From positions 20,774,866-20,838,865 of the forward strand of contig CM038706.1 of NCBI GenBank assembly GCA_021613375.1: a DNA stretch of 64,000 nt, in the 5' to 3' direction. The stretch is from Megaleporinus macrocephalus. Taxonomy: Eukaryota > Chordata > Actinopteri > Characiformes > Anostomidae. Positions 39,351-53,830 of this stretch are shown piece by piece. How positions within the stretch are numbered: the stretch's first letter is position 1; each line of letters opens with the position of its first letter. The notes under the pieces were generated by a model that was not told where the DNA came from, made no database searches, and saw nothing but the letters and a program-made list of their open reading frames with translations. Position numbers and translations under genes: made by a program.

Positions 39351-41321
39351 TACCAAATTGTTTCAAGATGCACTCACTTTTCTCACTTTTAACTGACTTG
39401 GAATTAGACTAATTAAAACAAATGACTGAACCTTGCCCCCTCTTGGGTAAAAACAAACCTGGTCAGTGTTCTGCTGCCAAATTGGAAAATGCCTAAAAGC
39501 TGCTGTGTTGCATTCTGCATAACAATAAAAAAGTTTACTTGTAGCTGTAGGGTTCTAGTTCGCTTGCTAGTCCCCTGTTAAGCGTTAATGTTTGCGACAG
39601 AACAAAAGTTACAGATGTCAAAATATTCTACCTAATGATTCAGCGAGGTAGTTGTATATGTCACCTGCGGCCACTGGGCATGATTGTTTGTCCACTTTGA
39701 TGAAGATATACTGAGAGGACACTCATCAACCACTATTTCTTTTTTTTGTTCTATATAATGATGTTGCCCATTGAATAGCAACAACATGACAATTGTTTGA
39801 TTGCTTATATGCATATTTGGCTATTCTCAGGCTGTTAAATTGTCATAGCCCTTATTATTTGTATTTAGCACGAGTCAAATTAAAGGAGCCGTTGTCATAT
39901 ATTGAAATAGATTTAAATAGATGATGATATAAACTTTAACCTATTTAAGGTTTGAATACTGCAGTTTAAATGAAATTTGGTAAATGGTTCATACAAGGAA
40001 AATGGCATATATTACAATGTGTTTTCAGTTTATTCCGACATACAAACTGAATATATTGTAATTATTGTATCGAAACCTTTTTCTATGCCAAAATGCCATC
40101 TGACTGTGTAAACTGTGTTTACTGTGTAAACATTTCATGGTGAATAGATCTACAGAATAAAAAAAATACCTGTAATATCACCTTGTTATAATGACATACT
40201 ACTTGACAATCTATTTAGATTTTGTGATATATAGACAACATATTGCAATATTTTTCATCTTCCTATAGATGATGTCCCAGACACACAGAGCTGCTTCCGC
40301 ACTGTACAGTGAAAAAGGAGACCCTGGGCGTGACCACCTTACAGAGAAAAATCTGGAAAAACAGGCCTCATTAACCCACAGAAGCAGAGAGCTGTTAGGA
40401 GCCATAAATCATGTGTATGTGTACAGCAGTGTCACAACCGTTTCCTTTATGGGAGTATATGGCTATGCTAACATACAGTTTTCCCAGCTGTGACGCATAA
40501 CCTCACAGCAGTGGTTACTCAAAAAGGTGGATACCTTGAGCACATTTTGCCATCAACAAACTACAGGTTTAAAAACTGTAATATATATGTAGGATTAACT
40601 GGACAGACTGCAGGAGTTCACTATCAGGGGGCTGCAGTATAAGGGCCCATGAGGCACAAACAGTGTAAGGGGGGTTAAACATAGCAGGGGGTGGAACTGT
40701 CACTTTGCCCCTCTCTTTCTAGCCACCCCCCAACTCCTGCTATTGATGTATTGCAGTGGCATGCCAGGAGGAGCTCTACTAAAACCTCTGTACATGCCAA
40801 AATACGTTTTACAAGCTGTGCCCTAATCAGCTAGCAGCCAGCGGTCCATAAATCCAGGCGTGTCCGTGGAGCACGGTCACTGGCGGGGGAGGAGGCAAAG
40901 GGGGATATACAGCAGAGCCTGCAGCCCCATACACCAGGCCAAAGACGAGCAAGAACTGCCAGGGGTATTTGGAAGGCAAAGGGAGGGGACCAGGCGCCCA
41001 GCTCATACAGTCAATAGAGCCATGCTATAATTTATGCTGAAGTTTTAATCCAGCAAAGTGGATGTACAGATATGTTTGCTCATGATGCAGTGGCAGGTTG
41101 TATGTGATAGTAAATGTGTTTGCTTGTATATTCGTCTGCATGGTCATTCTTTCTGACACTGCTATGTCTTCTACAAGTGCCATAATATAAACACACTCAA
41201 TCAGCTGCAGAAGGTAGAGTAGCCTGAACCTACAGTCAAGTAAAAGTATTGTTACTTCAGTAGACCAAGGCCTCAAATCGAGGTAAATGAAATCACTGTA
41301 TTTACACATTTAACAGATGAC
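39351..41321. other. AT-rich DNA, then mixed composition
   Basis: It includes the third aatatattg unit (about 40004-40087). From 40560 to 41000 there are several G-rich words and a weak CTCF-like cagggggctgc at about 40616-40630. No gene was recognised. Confidence 0.4.
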
Positions 41322-41540
41322 CGGTCCGGGCCATTCTGTGTGGAGTTTGCATGTTCTCCCCATGCTTGAGTGGGTTTCCTCCGGGTGCTCCGGTTCCCTC
41401 CCACAATTCAAAGACATGCACACTAGGTTGATCAATCACTCTAAATTGACCGTAAGTTTGAGTGTGTGCGTGAGTGCATGTTGGCCATGCGATGGACTGG
41501 CAACCTGCCCATGGTGCCCGATGACGCTGGGATTGGCTCT
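41322..41540 (+). mobile_element. SINE fragment lacking head and tail
   Basis: The core of the window's SINE family is present in plus orientation (tgtggagtttgcatgttctc, ggtttcctccgggtgctcc, ctctaaattgacc, ending gggattggctct). Both the tRNA-like head and the TGGA tail are missing. The 78-codon frame across it is the translated repeat. Confidence 0.85.
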
Positions 41541-41668
41541 TGTTATAATTTAAGCAAATGTAACAATTTTAGCAAACGTAGCAATAGGACTCTTGCCCAA
41601 AGACTTTTAAGCCGACACAACCCTACTTGCCTTTACTGGTTTTCCTTTAGGCGGACATGGTTGTTGTT

Positions 41669-41880
41669 GAACATAATACAGAGATATAAGAAAAAGCATG
41701 GATGTTTATTACATTTATATAGGTGTATTTTAATAACCACTTCGGGTTACCACACATATTACATTACATGTTACATATGTGTCAGCAAACATCATATGAA
41801 GGCAATGATGTAGAAATGCAATATGCCTTGTGATTAGAGGCCTCAGCTATTTGCTTACAGACTACCATTCTGCTAGTGTA
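41669..41880 (+). repeat. dispersed direct repeat, copy 1
   Basis: From gaacataatacagagatata through accattctgctagtgta this segment repeats at 42859-43060 with about 85-90% identity by eye, plus a small insertion (about 12 bp) here. The flanks differ, so these look like two copies of a short mobile element. No inverted ends or family were recognised. Confidence 0.8.
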
Positions 41881-42858
41881 GCCTGAAATTTATCTGAAAT
41901 TTTGCCGAGGTTCTGAGCGAACTGAGCCCATACAAAAGGTAACATAAACACAGTACCACGTGTAAAATACCTCTAAAGTTTACCTTTGATGGTAATTTTG
42001 TATGTTCATGTACTTACCTTAATAAAAAGTACATCGTTTTTCTAAGTATTATCACTGGAAAATAATACAAATCTTTCGGTAAATATAACAAATAATTTGT
42101 CACCCCTGGCTGTGAGCAAGGCCTGCATCCATAGTCTATGATAGACAAATTAAAAAAGGAAATAATCTAAACAGCAAGAGAATGTCACATTTTTCCCTGA
42201 AGCTGAAAACAGAGCATGTTTTTTTTTTGTTCTATCCTCAGTTTTAACCTTCAGACTCCCCCGGTGACAGCAAAGCTTGCTCATCAAGTGCGGATGACAC
42301 TGCGTGCTGTGATATACACTGCTCCTCCCCAGATAAGAGGACTAATAGCACAGAGCCCTGTGCAGCCCTGGCAGCCCAGAGCACAGGCCCAGAGGGGAGG
42401 GAATCGATAAATGAAACGATACTTTGAAGTGAGCACGCTTGAATCCCAAAATGACTTAAGTCCTTAGATGACATCTCAAAATTAGATATAGGCACCTCGT
42501 GGAGGGGGGAAAGAAAAGAAAAGGACAGGAAGAGAGGGAAAGAAGTCAGCTGAGGCGAGTGTTATTCGTTTGGAAATAGGTTTTGGGCTGTGTATGTGTA
42601 AGATGGTTTATGTTGGCTAGTGTTAATGAAAAAACACGTTCTCATACTGTCTGTCCGTCTCAAGCCATCCCAATATGTGGCTGTTGGACGGCTGCCAGCA
42701 AAGCCTGAGCACATGGACAAGGTATGTCCATACACACATAAAGCGTCCCATCTACTGTGTTTAACAGCTCCACATACATTCTTATTCAATGTGATCACCA
42801 CTGTAAAAACTTCGTTCTACAGCATGGTATTACTGTGCTCACTAAACAGAACACTGGT
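41881..42858. other. spacer between direct repeats
   Basis: AT-rich to about 42240, then moderate GC. A T9 run lies near 42221 and a purine-rich tract at 42505-42545. No gene was recognised. Confidence 0.45.
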
Positions 42859-43060
42859 GAACATAATACAGAGATATAAAAAAAAGCATGGATGTTTATT
42901 ACATTTATATGGGTGTATTTTACTAACCACTTTGGGTTACCATTACTCACATATGTGTCAGCAAACATCACATGTAGGCAATGATGTAGAAATGTAATAT
43001 GCCCTGTGTTTAGAGGCCTGAGTCATTTTAGTGGTTACAGACTACCATTCTGCTAGTGTA
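42859..43060 (+). repeat. dispersed direct repeat, copy 2
   Basis: Second copy of the segment at 41669-41880. Similar short peptides read from the two copies come from the shared DNA and not from a gene. Confidence 0.8.
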
Positions 43061-43074
43061 GGTCTATATATTGT

Positions 43075-43089
43075 CCATAAGGTGGCAGC
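43075..43089 (+). promoter_or_regulatory. CTCF-like site
   Basis: CCATAAGGTGGCAGC matches the usual CTCF core consensus (CCASNAGRKGGCRSY) at 14 of 15 positions; only the fourth base differs. It begins 15 bp after the end of the second direct-repeat copy. Occupancy cannot be judged from sequence. Confidence 0.4.
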
Positions 43090-46086
<2,997 letters not shown>

Positions 46087-46660
46087 CCTCTAAAAGTACA
46101 GATGCACAGATACCACGTTTTCCTTGCCAATATCAATACGATACCAGACCCATGATTGTATGGTTAATGCAGAGTACTAGTAACTCTGTCTAACCTAAAG
46201 TCATGATATTTATACAATTACATATTTTCAATATTTTAATTAGGTCAAATCTATGTTCTGTGTCAAATAAAACATGTCCAATATTAAATTTGGTATTTAC
46301 TTGCTGGATTATTAGATACTTAAGAAAAAATTGTTGTTTAAGTACTGTAAACAACTTGGTGATAACAACTTAAGTAAATGTATATATAAGTAAAACATAA
46401 TTATTATGCAGAACAATTAAAAACAACAGAACTCAACAGGACCCAGCTAGCATGCTGCTACCCATTAAAGGCTAAATCAAGGCTAAAACCTACACGATCT
46501 GGACTAGCATTAACTGTAAGTGGTAGTGCCAGATGAGTGATTTTTGAAAGAACCATTCCGGTAAGGGATGAAACACTGCTATTACAGATATTGCTATTAG
46601 CGATTTTCACTGTTGCTTGTCATTCCACACAACTGACAATCGCCACTGCCAATACTGTGT
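46087..46660. mobile_element. possible eroded DNA-transposon remnant
   Basis: The start (gatgcacagataccacgttt, then ccaatatcaatacgatacca) resembles the gatgcaccgatac-type ends of a widespread vertebrate non-autonomous element. A possible opposite end near 46590-46660 (cgccactgccaatactgtg) is weaker. No target-site duplication was defined. Confidence 0.3.
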
Positions 46661-48300
46661 TTAAGTGACAGTATCTACTACTGAGACAGTATCCCTATCA
46701 GTGCAACACTGCCTAAAACAAAACTGTTACTTGAGAACAAATACTGTGGAATTGCTTTATTGCTTTGCTGTGAGATTGGATTTTAATAATGGTCCTGTAC
46801 GGAGAAGAAGACTTCTGATTCAGAGGAGACAACCACCTGCAAGATACTTCTTTAAAGCATTAGTAGTCAGCAACAAGGTTAATCTAAAGGTTGCCAGTTT
46901 ATACGAGATATACGGTTTATGGGTCTTTTTTCACTTCTAACACCGTGGAAAGAAATTCAATGAATGCCCAATCAACCTGCATGCTCAGAACAAACAAGTG
47001 CCTATTTTTGTTCTTTCTGCATGGCGATGTCCGATTGGGTCATATTGTAGCTTACTGTGAAGACATTGATTTTGTCTCCTGCAGTTTTATGTCATTGCTA
47101 TGGTCAGAAGGAGAAGCACACTGTGGAAGTGAAGAGGTGCAATTTTCCTATAGCATGGATCGGCTTTAGAAAGCTTGGGCACTGCAGTTCTCACTTTCTC
47201 AAAGAATGCTGTGATACCTCTCCATTCCATAAGCTAGACATTTGCTGAGTTCTTCAGCTCACCTACTGATGCGCTACTGTTTGGTTTCTTTACTCTTTAC
47301 TCTTGGTTTCTTTAAGTTTGGCTCCTGGTCATCTGCTGCCAACTCTACAGCACATTACTCTCCTGCAAAAATGTGTCTCCTTATATCATGAACATGTTTA
47401 TAGTCATCTGATTATAAAAAGATGCTCAGCTCTTAACCAACATTCACATAGTTGCTCTGCATTTACTTAATTATAGGCATTTTTTACTCAGTGTTGAAAT
47501 ATGCGGTGCCCAAATGCAATGGCTGGAAACAGTTTGGGCTTGCTCCTTATTGCTTATAAGCACTGATGGTGCAAAATGGTTGCTTTAGAACTTTTAAATG
47601 TAAGAATGATGAATATTGTGGCAAAGGAAATGTGGCGCTTTGGATGAATGACCTTTTCCTGAACGCAGCAGCGGAGCAGGACTGTCACCAGTACAAGATG
47701 GTAGGCCGGTCAAATCTAACCACAGCTCTACATGACTGTAGACAGTAAATTCATTTACCCCACAGCCCAGCACAATGTAGCTCATGCAACACATGTACAC
47801 ATCTTTCAGCTACCAGCAACAACTTTACATCTTAACATCTCTCTTACCCTGCCCCCTGCACCTCTCCAGAGCCTACACGCTTCAATATAGGCTGTGCAAT
47901 ATGATTCAAATTAATTTAAGTTAGTTTTAAGCAGTCTGAAATTGAAATCTCTTTTCAATCTTCCCAAAGCAACCTGGCCAAAGTTGGTCACCTTGACAAG
48001 TTAGCTAGATACACTGACTAGCAACTTGTTACTGCAGTGTAGATTTTGGGTAGGGTCAGTTAGTATTACCTAGCTTTTTTAATTATTTTTATTTCAGTAA
48101 GATTACTTGTAAATCAAAGTCATTAAAAACTTGCTGTTTTTCTTTGTCTTGTAATGAACATAATAGGCTAGCTCAATTTAGCACTGCAAGCATTAATTTA
48201 GCAACCCCCTACACACACGCACGAAATCAGGAGCCCATGCTGGTGGAGGAAGCAGGCCAAATTCGTATTTCGTCCCTAGAGCACACAAGGGCCTGTTCTT
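46661..48300. other. unique non-coding DNA
   Basis: Overlapping plus-strand frames (91, 92 and 63 codons at 46665-47248; 60 codons at 47566-47748) have Cys- and Trp-containing peptides but no recognised domain or splice context. No repeat was identified. Confidence 0.35.
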
Positions 48301-48329
48301 TCATTCTTCTCTCTTAGTAATGTAATTTA

Positions 48330-48480
48330 AACACACCCTGGGTGAATTAATTAATTACAAAGCTGGCTGGGTATCAAAGGTAAATATGATTTAATTATAT
48401 CCCCAGCATCTTGGTTAAGAAGCCAACTGTCAGGCAGCTGAGCATGGGGGTTGTGTGGCTGCTGGCGGCGGCAGCCTGGC
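48330..48480. promoter_or_regulatory. candidate regulatory element with homeodomain and TCF/LEF sites
   Basis: AATTAATTAATTA at 48346-48357 gives overlapping homeodomain cores. ATCAAAGG at 48373-48380 is a canonical TCF/LEF core, and TTAATTA follows at 48391-48397. All lie within 55 bp of repeat-free sequence. Function is inferred. Confidence 0.3.
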
Positions 48481-51098
48481 TCAGTCGAGCAGCAGAAACA
48501 GGAATTAGCAGGTACACGGAGACGCTCGGTTAGCACACTCTCCCTGCTGAACATGGGCCTGTGATTGGCAAGTCTCTGACAGTTCCAAACACCAGCACGA
48601 CAAGCCTCTCTCTCTCTCTCTCTAGCTCCCGCTACTCTTTTTCCCCCCACTCTGTTCGCTAGCCAAGGAAGCACACAGACCCCTTCACTTCATGGCCTGA
48701 AGACAAGCAGCTCAAACGACGCAACAACGCAAATGGAATAAACAAGCAGCCCTAATGTCAGACTGATCCACACTTTATGGGCACGCAAGAGTTTATGACT
48801 GTTCTCCATCACTTGGTGTGTCACTCCGCTAATTCTGATTGAGGTCAGCACTGTAAGACTGCCACGCTTTACTCCTTTAACAAGGGCCGCTCCATTTAAT
48901 GGCATCATTCCTGAGCATCTGTTTTTGTCTGTATGACTTATATTGATAAGTCACCCAACTGAAGGCACTAATTCACTTTGGATTGCTCACTGAAACACTG
49001 CTGCTATAGTGCAGGTCTGCCAGGGCGTCAGCATGTTAAACATAACCAAACATGCAATGGCCTACAGAAGCCACCACTCCAGCAGCACATACTTCCAGAA
49101 CTTAAGTGTCCTCCATAGACTTGCTTTGATTTTTACTTTAATTATTTGATTGTCTTTTTCAACATATATAAGCTAATGTGATATGTTTTAAGTATTTTTA
49201 TTTGTTTTCTACAAGGTAGCATCTGACTATTAGTAATGTAATTACAGGATTTCCTGTACAAATATAATTATATCCCCAAATTATTACCTTGTGAATGCAT
49301 AATATACTGTAATTTCTTATGACTTAGCTACCTATGATATACGACGCGCTTAAAAAAAGGCTTAAACTAACAGGCTGGTCAAATACATAAGACAGAAAAT
49401 ATATTCTGTTACTACATCGTATCTGAAACATTTAAAGGAATGAAGCAAAACATTTCAATAAACATAGATATTTGTACATGAAATGTCTTGTTACAACTCT
49501 TCAATTGGATACTGTTTTAAAAAAGCATGCCGTACCTTCTTGCTATATGTGCATTTTGTTAAATGTTAATTTTTTGTAATTATGTTTAAGAGAAAACTGG
49601 AGAAGGAGCCCCAAAATGACAGGCATGTCAATATGTATTGAGTGATGGCCATATATTTTGTTGCTTGTTAGTTTGGATATAATATTCATATTTAATGTAT
49701 CAAAATTAGATTTGTCTTTAGGAAATACACAATTGCTGCAGGTAGTCAAATAAGCTCATCTGTTGCCTGGCAGATTTTGTAGGCTAACTTATTCTGTGGA
49801 CTCTAGAGAAGCTCCACACAAGCTGTAGTCTTTGCTCAGTGTCACGTTTGCCTTAAAACCTCCTGCTTTGACAAGAAGCCGCCACTTGACAACACGCAAA
49901 CCGACTCTATCCCAGAGTTGTTTTGTGACGTTTGGAAATACGTCAAGCTTTGATGAAATGGCATCACAACAAAAACACATGCATGGAAACAAGGTGGCTC
50001 AGTGGTAACTGGGAAATGTTATGTCAGTTTTAATGACCATTAGATGTGTTCCATAAGATGTGCTATAGGTTGATGAATAAAAGTGTTTTCTAGTCTAAAC
50101 TGTAGTTTATTTCTTTAACCAGTAGCTGCAGTCGTCATGTAACCAAAAGCTCTAATATTAAATTGGATATGTAATTATATCATAAACTTCTTGTATATGT
50201 CAGTGCCTGACTGTTTTATATAAAATTTTTGTTTTTGCATAAACCCCTACATAACAGTGCTTAAATTACTCCTATGTCCTTGTATAGAATAACTTTAGTT
50301 TCAGCTCAAAGAAAGATGAAGCGTTGCTTTATATATGGGCCCTCGCAGTTTACGGGGCTAACCGAAACATATAACTTCATTTAAAGGGGTCTAACCATAA
50401 TATCCACTTTACCTGTGATTCCAAAAAATAAGAGAAGGCAAAAAGACATCACAATATAGATCAACAAAGAAAAGGACGTAACAGTGACTGCAATGAACGA
50501 ATAGTTCTTTTTAGTGACGCTAACCTGACAGTCTCATTGGATTAGGCCAAAAATGGCTTTTTGTCAGAGTCAACGGATAATAAATCTGGAATTTATGACA
50601 ATAGACGCTTTGACTTCAATGGACAACAGCTTTCACATAAATTACAAGCCAAAATGGGGGGTTTATTACACAGAGACCTTACACAAGCCTCAAAGGAAAA
50701 CAAGCTAAATGAAACATATTGAAAGTACATTTGGCAAATTGAACAGTAGGGTCTGTCTTCTTTTAACTACGCTGAAATGAGAGAAGCAGGCAGCCTCTCC
50801 ACTCTGTAAACCTGAATCAAATCCAGAGTTCAATAATTATAACATACTGGATCCTTCTGGGGGCGAAAAAAAATCAATAGCCTAAGGACAAAGAACCTAT
50901 AGCCATCACTTAATTCTCTTATCACACTGATTTAGTGCAGGAGGAGGATGTTAAATAACTGTAAATCTTTATCTATGACTTTGAGGGTGCTTTATGGCAG
51001 TTCTAACAGCAGTTCTGAGACAGAATGTCTATACCTTCTGCAAGACACACAATTTATAGCTTTATTACCCTTTGTCTTAAAGAGCAGAGAGACATAGC
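48481..51098. other. unique DNA, AT-rich from 49.1 to 50.9 kb
   Basis: A short CT repeat lies at about 48606-48624. No gene or interspersed repeat was recognised. A 107-codon minus-strand frame (48351-48674) has no domain. Confidence 0.45.
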
Positions 51099-51294
51099 AG
51101 GGAGGAAGGAGATAGCAGCCGCTGGAGAGGGTGGGAGGGAGGTGGGGGGGGGTGAAAGAATCGGATGCCATCATGGCAAGAGACATATCTCTGTGACAGG
51201 TTTATAGGCAAGGAGCCTGCTTCTATTTTGGGCCCCCCTCTTGTCCTCTTTATCCATCCACCCCCCCCTCCCTCACCCCCCTTCACTCAACCCC
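51099..51294. repeat. G-rich and C-rich inverted pair
   Basis: The plus strand has GGG-T-GGG-A-GGG-AGGT-G9 at 51129-51152, a clear G-quadruplex motif. About 110 bp downstream the C-rich tract 51261-51281 (C8, CCC, C6) is its approximate reverse complement. The two arms could pair as a hairpin or fold as separate quadruplexes on opposite strands. Confidence 0.65.
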
Positions 51295-51445
51295 ACATGA
51301 AATGAAGGAGATTCAATTTTCTGATTTATCTGCAGAGCGATCAGATTTACCTTAGCATTCGCACACATGCTAACTCTCCCCCATGTGGAGCCAGAGGTCA
51401 CAGAGAGGACTTCAACAGGAGGAGACTCAGGGCTTCTTCTGTTGT

Positions 51446-51446
<1 letters not shown>

Positions 51447-51479
<33 letters not shown>
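51447..51479 (+). repeat. T33 homopolymer
   Basis: Thirty-three consecutive T, with no poly-A retrocopy or SINE recognised upstream. Its length may be affected by sequencing error. Confidence 0.9.
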
Positions 51480-51483
<4 letters not shown>

Positions 51484-53264
51484 CACTGGAGAGTCATGAG
51501 TTCCTGGGGCCAGCAGATGCTTCCTCATATTTTCTAGCCCTACTGACAACTGGCTTATTGTTTGGCTTGATAAGGGTACAGTGTTCCCGGTAATAGGAAT
51601 TAGGGTGAGGCGTAAGTCAGCGAGACGCTGGTGAGACTGAATCAATAGATAATAGCGGATTCTCATGAATGCTAAAGGGGCCATTACGATTGGAACCATT
51701 AAAAGAGCTAGTCCTGTTTGTCTTCGCCAAGTAGGCCAACTCCAGACGCGACGGAGGAGAGTGCAAATTTATTTGCGACTGTGTGATTACACTGACAGTT
51801 GAAGAGGACCCCCCCATAAAATGCCATTCATAAGGCAGAGCAAGGCCCGACTGAATTGTACCATTCAGCTGAACATAAACACTCATCCAGTCATCTGACA
51901 GTGGTTTTAATTAGAGGAACTAACAGAGTAAGGCCCAGATGAATGCTTTTCTCTCAGGCAGCTTGAGTTATGGTCCCCAGCTGTCCAGATAAAGTTAGGC
52001 CTATGGCCAGAATGTTCCAGAGAGAGGAGTACACAGGAAGAGCAAGAGATTACTGTGTCATAATACCAAACTCCCCCAAATGAAGGTGACAGTATGAAGT
52101 GTGGAGGAGAAGAGCAGACAGCGATCAGAGTTTAGCAGCATGCAAACTCACTCTAACACACAGCCTGATCACAGATTTTACAAACTCACAGTGAAACTCA
52201 CAGCTGAGGAACACAGAGGGAGCGTGCCGTAGCTACAGTTGACGGGACCATGTCATAGAAAATCAACGTCACTTTTTTTGATGTAGTATGTGAACACTAT
52301 TAAAGTTTCTAAAAGTACCATTCACTCCCCAGCCCATGTACAGAAGCTACATTTGTAATGTCATAGAAGCCAATACCTTTACATGTATCCTCCTCTTTAG
52401 CTTACAACAGTTTAGTTTTACCCATTCAATGCTTAAGTTACCCAGTGTTTCAGCACAGACGACTTTTTGAATAAGGTACAAGAGAGGGTAGCCAATCAGA
52501 ACAGACAGCTTTTATGTTTATCAATCTTAAAGTCACAGTAACAAAATGTGTTGAAGAGAATTTTGCATAAAAATGAGGACCACTTATGGTACATAAGCTC
52601 ACACAAATGTCAAAAGAATGTTGACCTTAAGGATAAAATGTTGAAGCTTTAAGAATGTGTTTACAGAAAAAGGTGATGCAAAGTAAATTTGTGGCTGTAT
52701 CACAAAACATGTCTTTAATTTTCTGTACTGTTTTAATTGTCCCCCGCACAAAAGCACCATCAAGCTTGTTATGTTGTGCTCATTTTCATGCAAGCATTCT
52801 AAAAGCTGTTCTGGGAAACTACTGCACTATAAAATCTAATAAAAGAAGAACAATGTTCTGGCTACACTAAAACACTCTCTGTAACAAGGCAGGATGACCG
52901 CACTTCTCAGAACAGAAGAAGTCTCCACTAGGTCCCTGCTCTTTCTGGTATGGCTCCAACTGCAAGAGTGGCTTGTCTGAGTAGATGGAAAGGAAAGGAC
53001 AGCTTAGTCACACTGCCCTCCCTATAGCGCTGGAATATATTAGCTGCCATCTTAAGGGTGTTTGAAATAATTACTTACTGGGGCCATGTGACACTTTCAA
53101 TAAATTAAAGCACCCCCCCTCCCCCCTTAAGTTTTAAAGGCAATTGCATATTGTGGCCATCACTAAATGTCTGCTCTCTCCCGGAGAAGAGATAATTTGC
53201 TGTAACAATGTGTTACTGCAGTTCAGTAACTAGACCCAACAGCCTTATACAGCTCAGCAAGCAA
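51480..53264. other. unique non-coding DNA
   Basis: 51580-51900 is repeat-free with mixed composition; 52250-52870 is AT-rich. A C-rich run lies at 53112-53126. No gene was recognised. Confidence 0.4.
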
Positions 53265-53830
53265 TGTGCCAATAAAGAAAACCACAGAAATAAATTAGTT
53301 TATTAACATCGGCACATGCATCTTCACAATTAATAAATTCCAGCCCATCAAGCGGTAATCTAATTATGAATTATGTATATGTCTGCCATGAATCATTTAT
53401 GCACATTATTAGCTAAATTAGAAAATAGAATTTGGGCACATCACCATGATTTAAATTAACGTTTTCTCAATTCTGCACAGTCTCATTTCAAGAAGAGTTA
53501 CTGACCTAACACAAACTGATTCCAAGCCATGTTGCTAATGGCGATAAAAACAAATCTAATCATGATTTAATAATTGACAAATAAAGTAATGAGAGTGCTT
53601 GTTTTTTTAAGCATGCTGACTCTGGGCAATAAAATCTAATCCCTTAAGCTGCTGCAAGTCTAGAGGAGATAATTGCAGCTTCAGCAAACATGCATAAAAC
53701 TTATCCGTACAACATGCGGCGAACCATGAATTACCCGAGACCACTGAGGTTGACATTGTTGAGACGCTGAATTAACTACATTATAAAGTAAGATAAAGAA
53801 CAAAGCGATATTATCAACTGAATTTATGCT
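53265..53830. promoter_or_regulatory. candidate enhancer dense in homeodomain cores
   Basis: Hand counting gives about 23 TAAT/ATTA cores in 53281-53820, roughly twice what the local AT content predicts. Examples are ctaattatgaattatg near 53360 and ttaataattg near 53567. CDX/HOX-like tttatg and cataaa words and no low complexity complete the picture. The texture matches vertebrate conserved non-coding elements; conservation itself is untested. Confidence 0.35.

Noticed and set aside
41600..42997. Similar peptides encoded at about 41.7 and 42.9 kb
   Set aside because: The similarity comes from the duplicated ~210-bp DNA repeat, and neither frame has a domain or flanking exons.
46891..47748. 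Cys-rich short frames as possible exons of a transposase or small peptide gene
   Set aside because: No conserved domain, no consistent frame between them and no clear splice sites.
51273..51497. Minus-strand frame with a poly-Lys stretch
   Set aside because: The Lys run is the T33 homopolymer read on the opposite strand.
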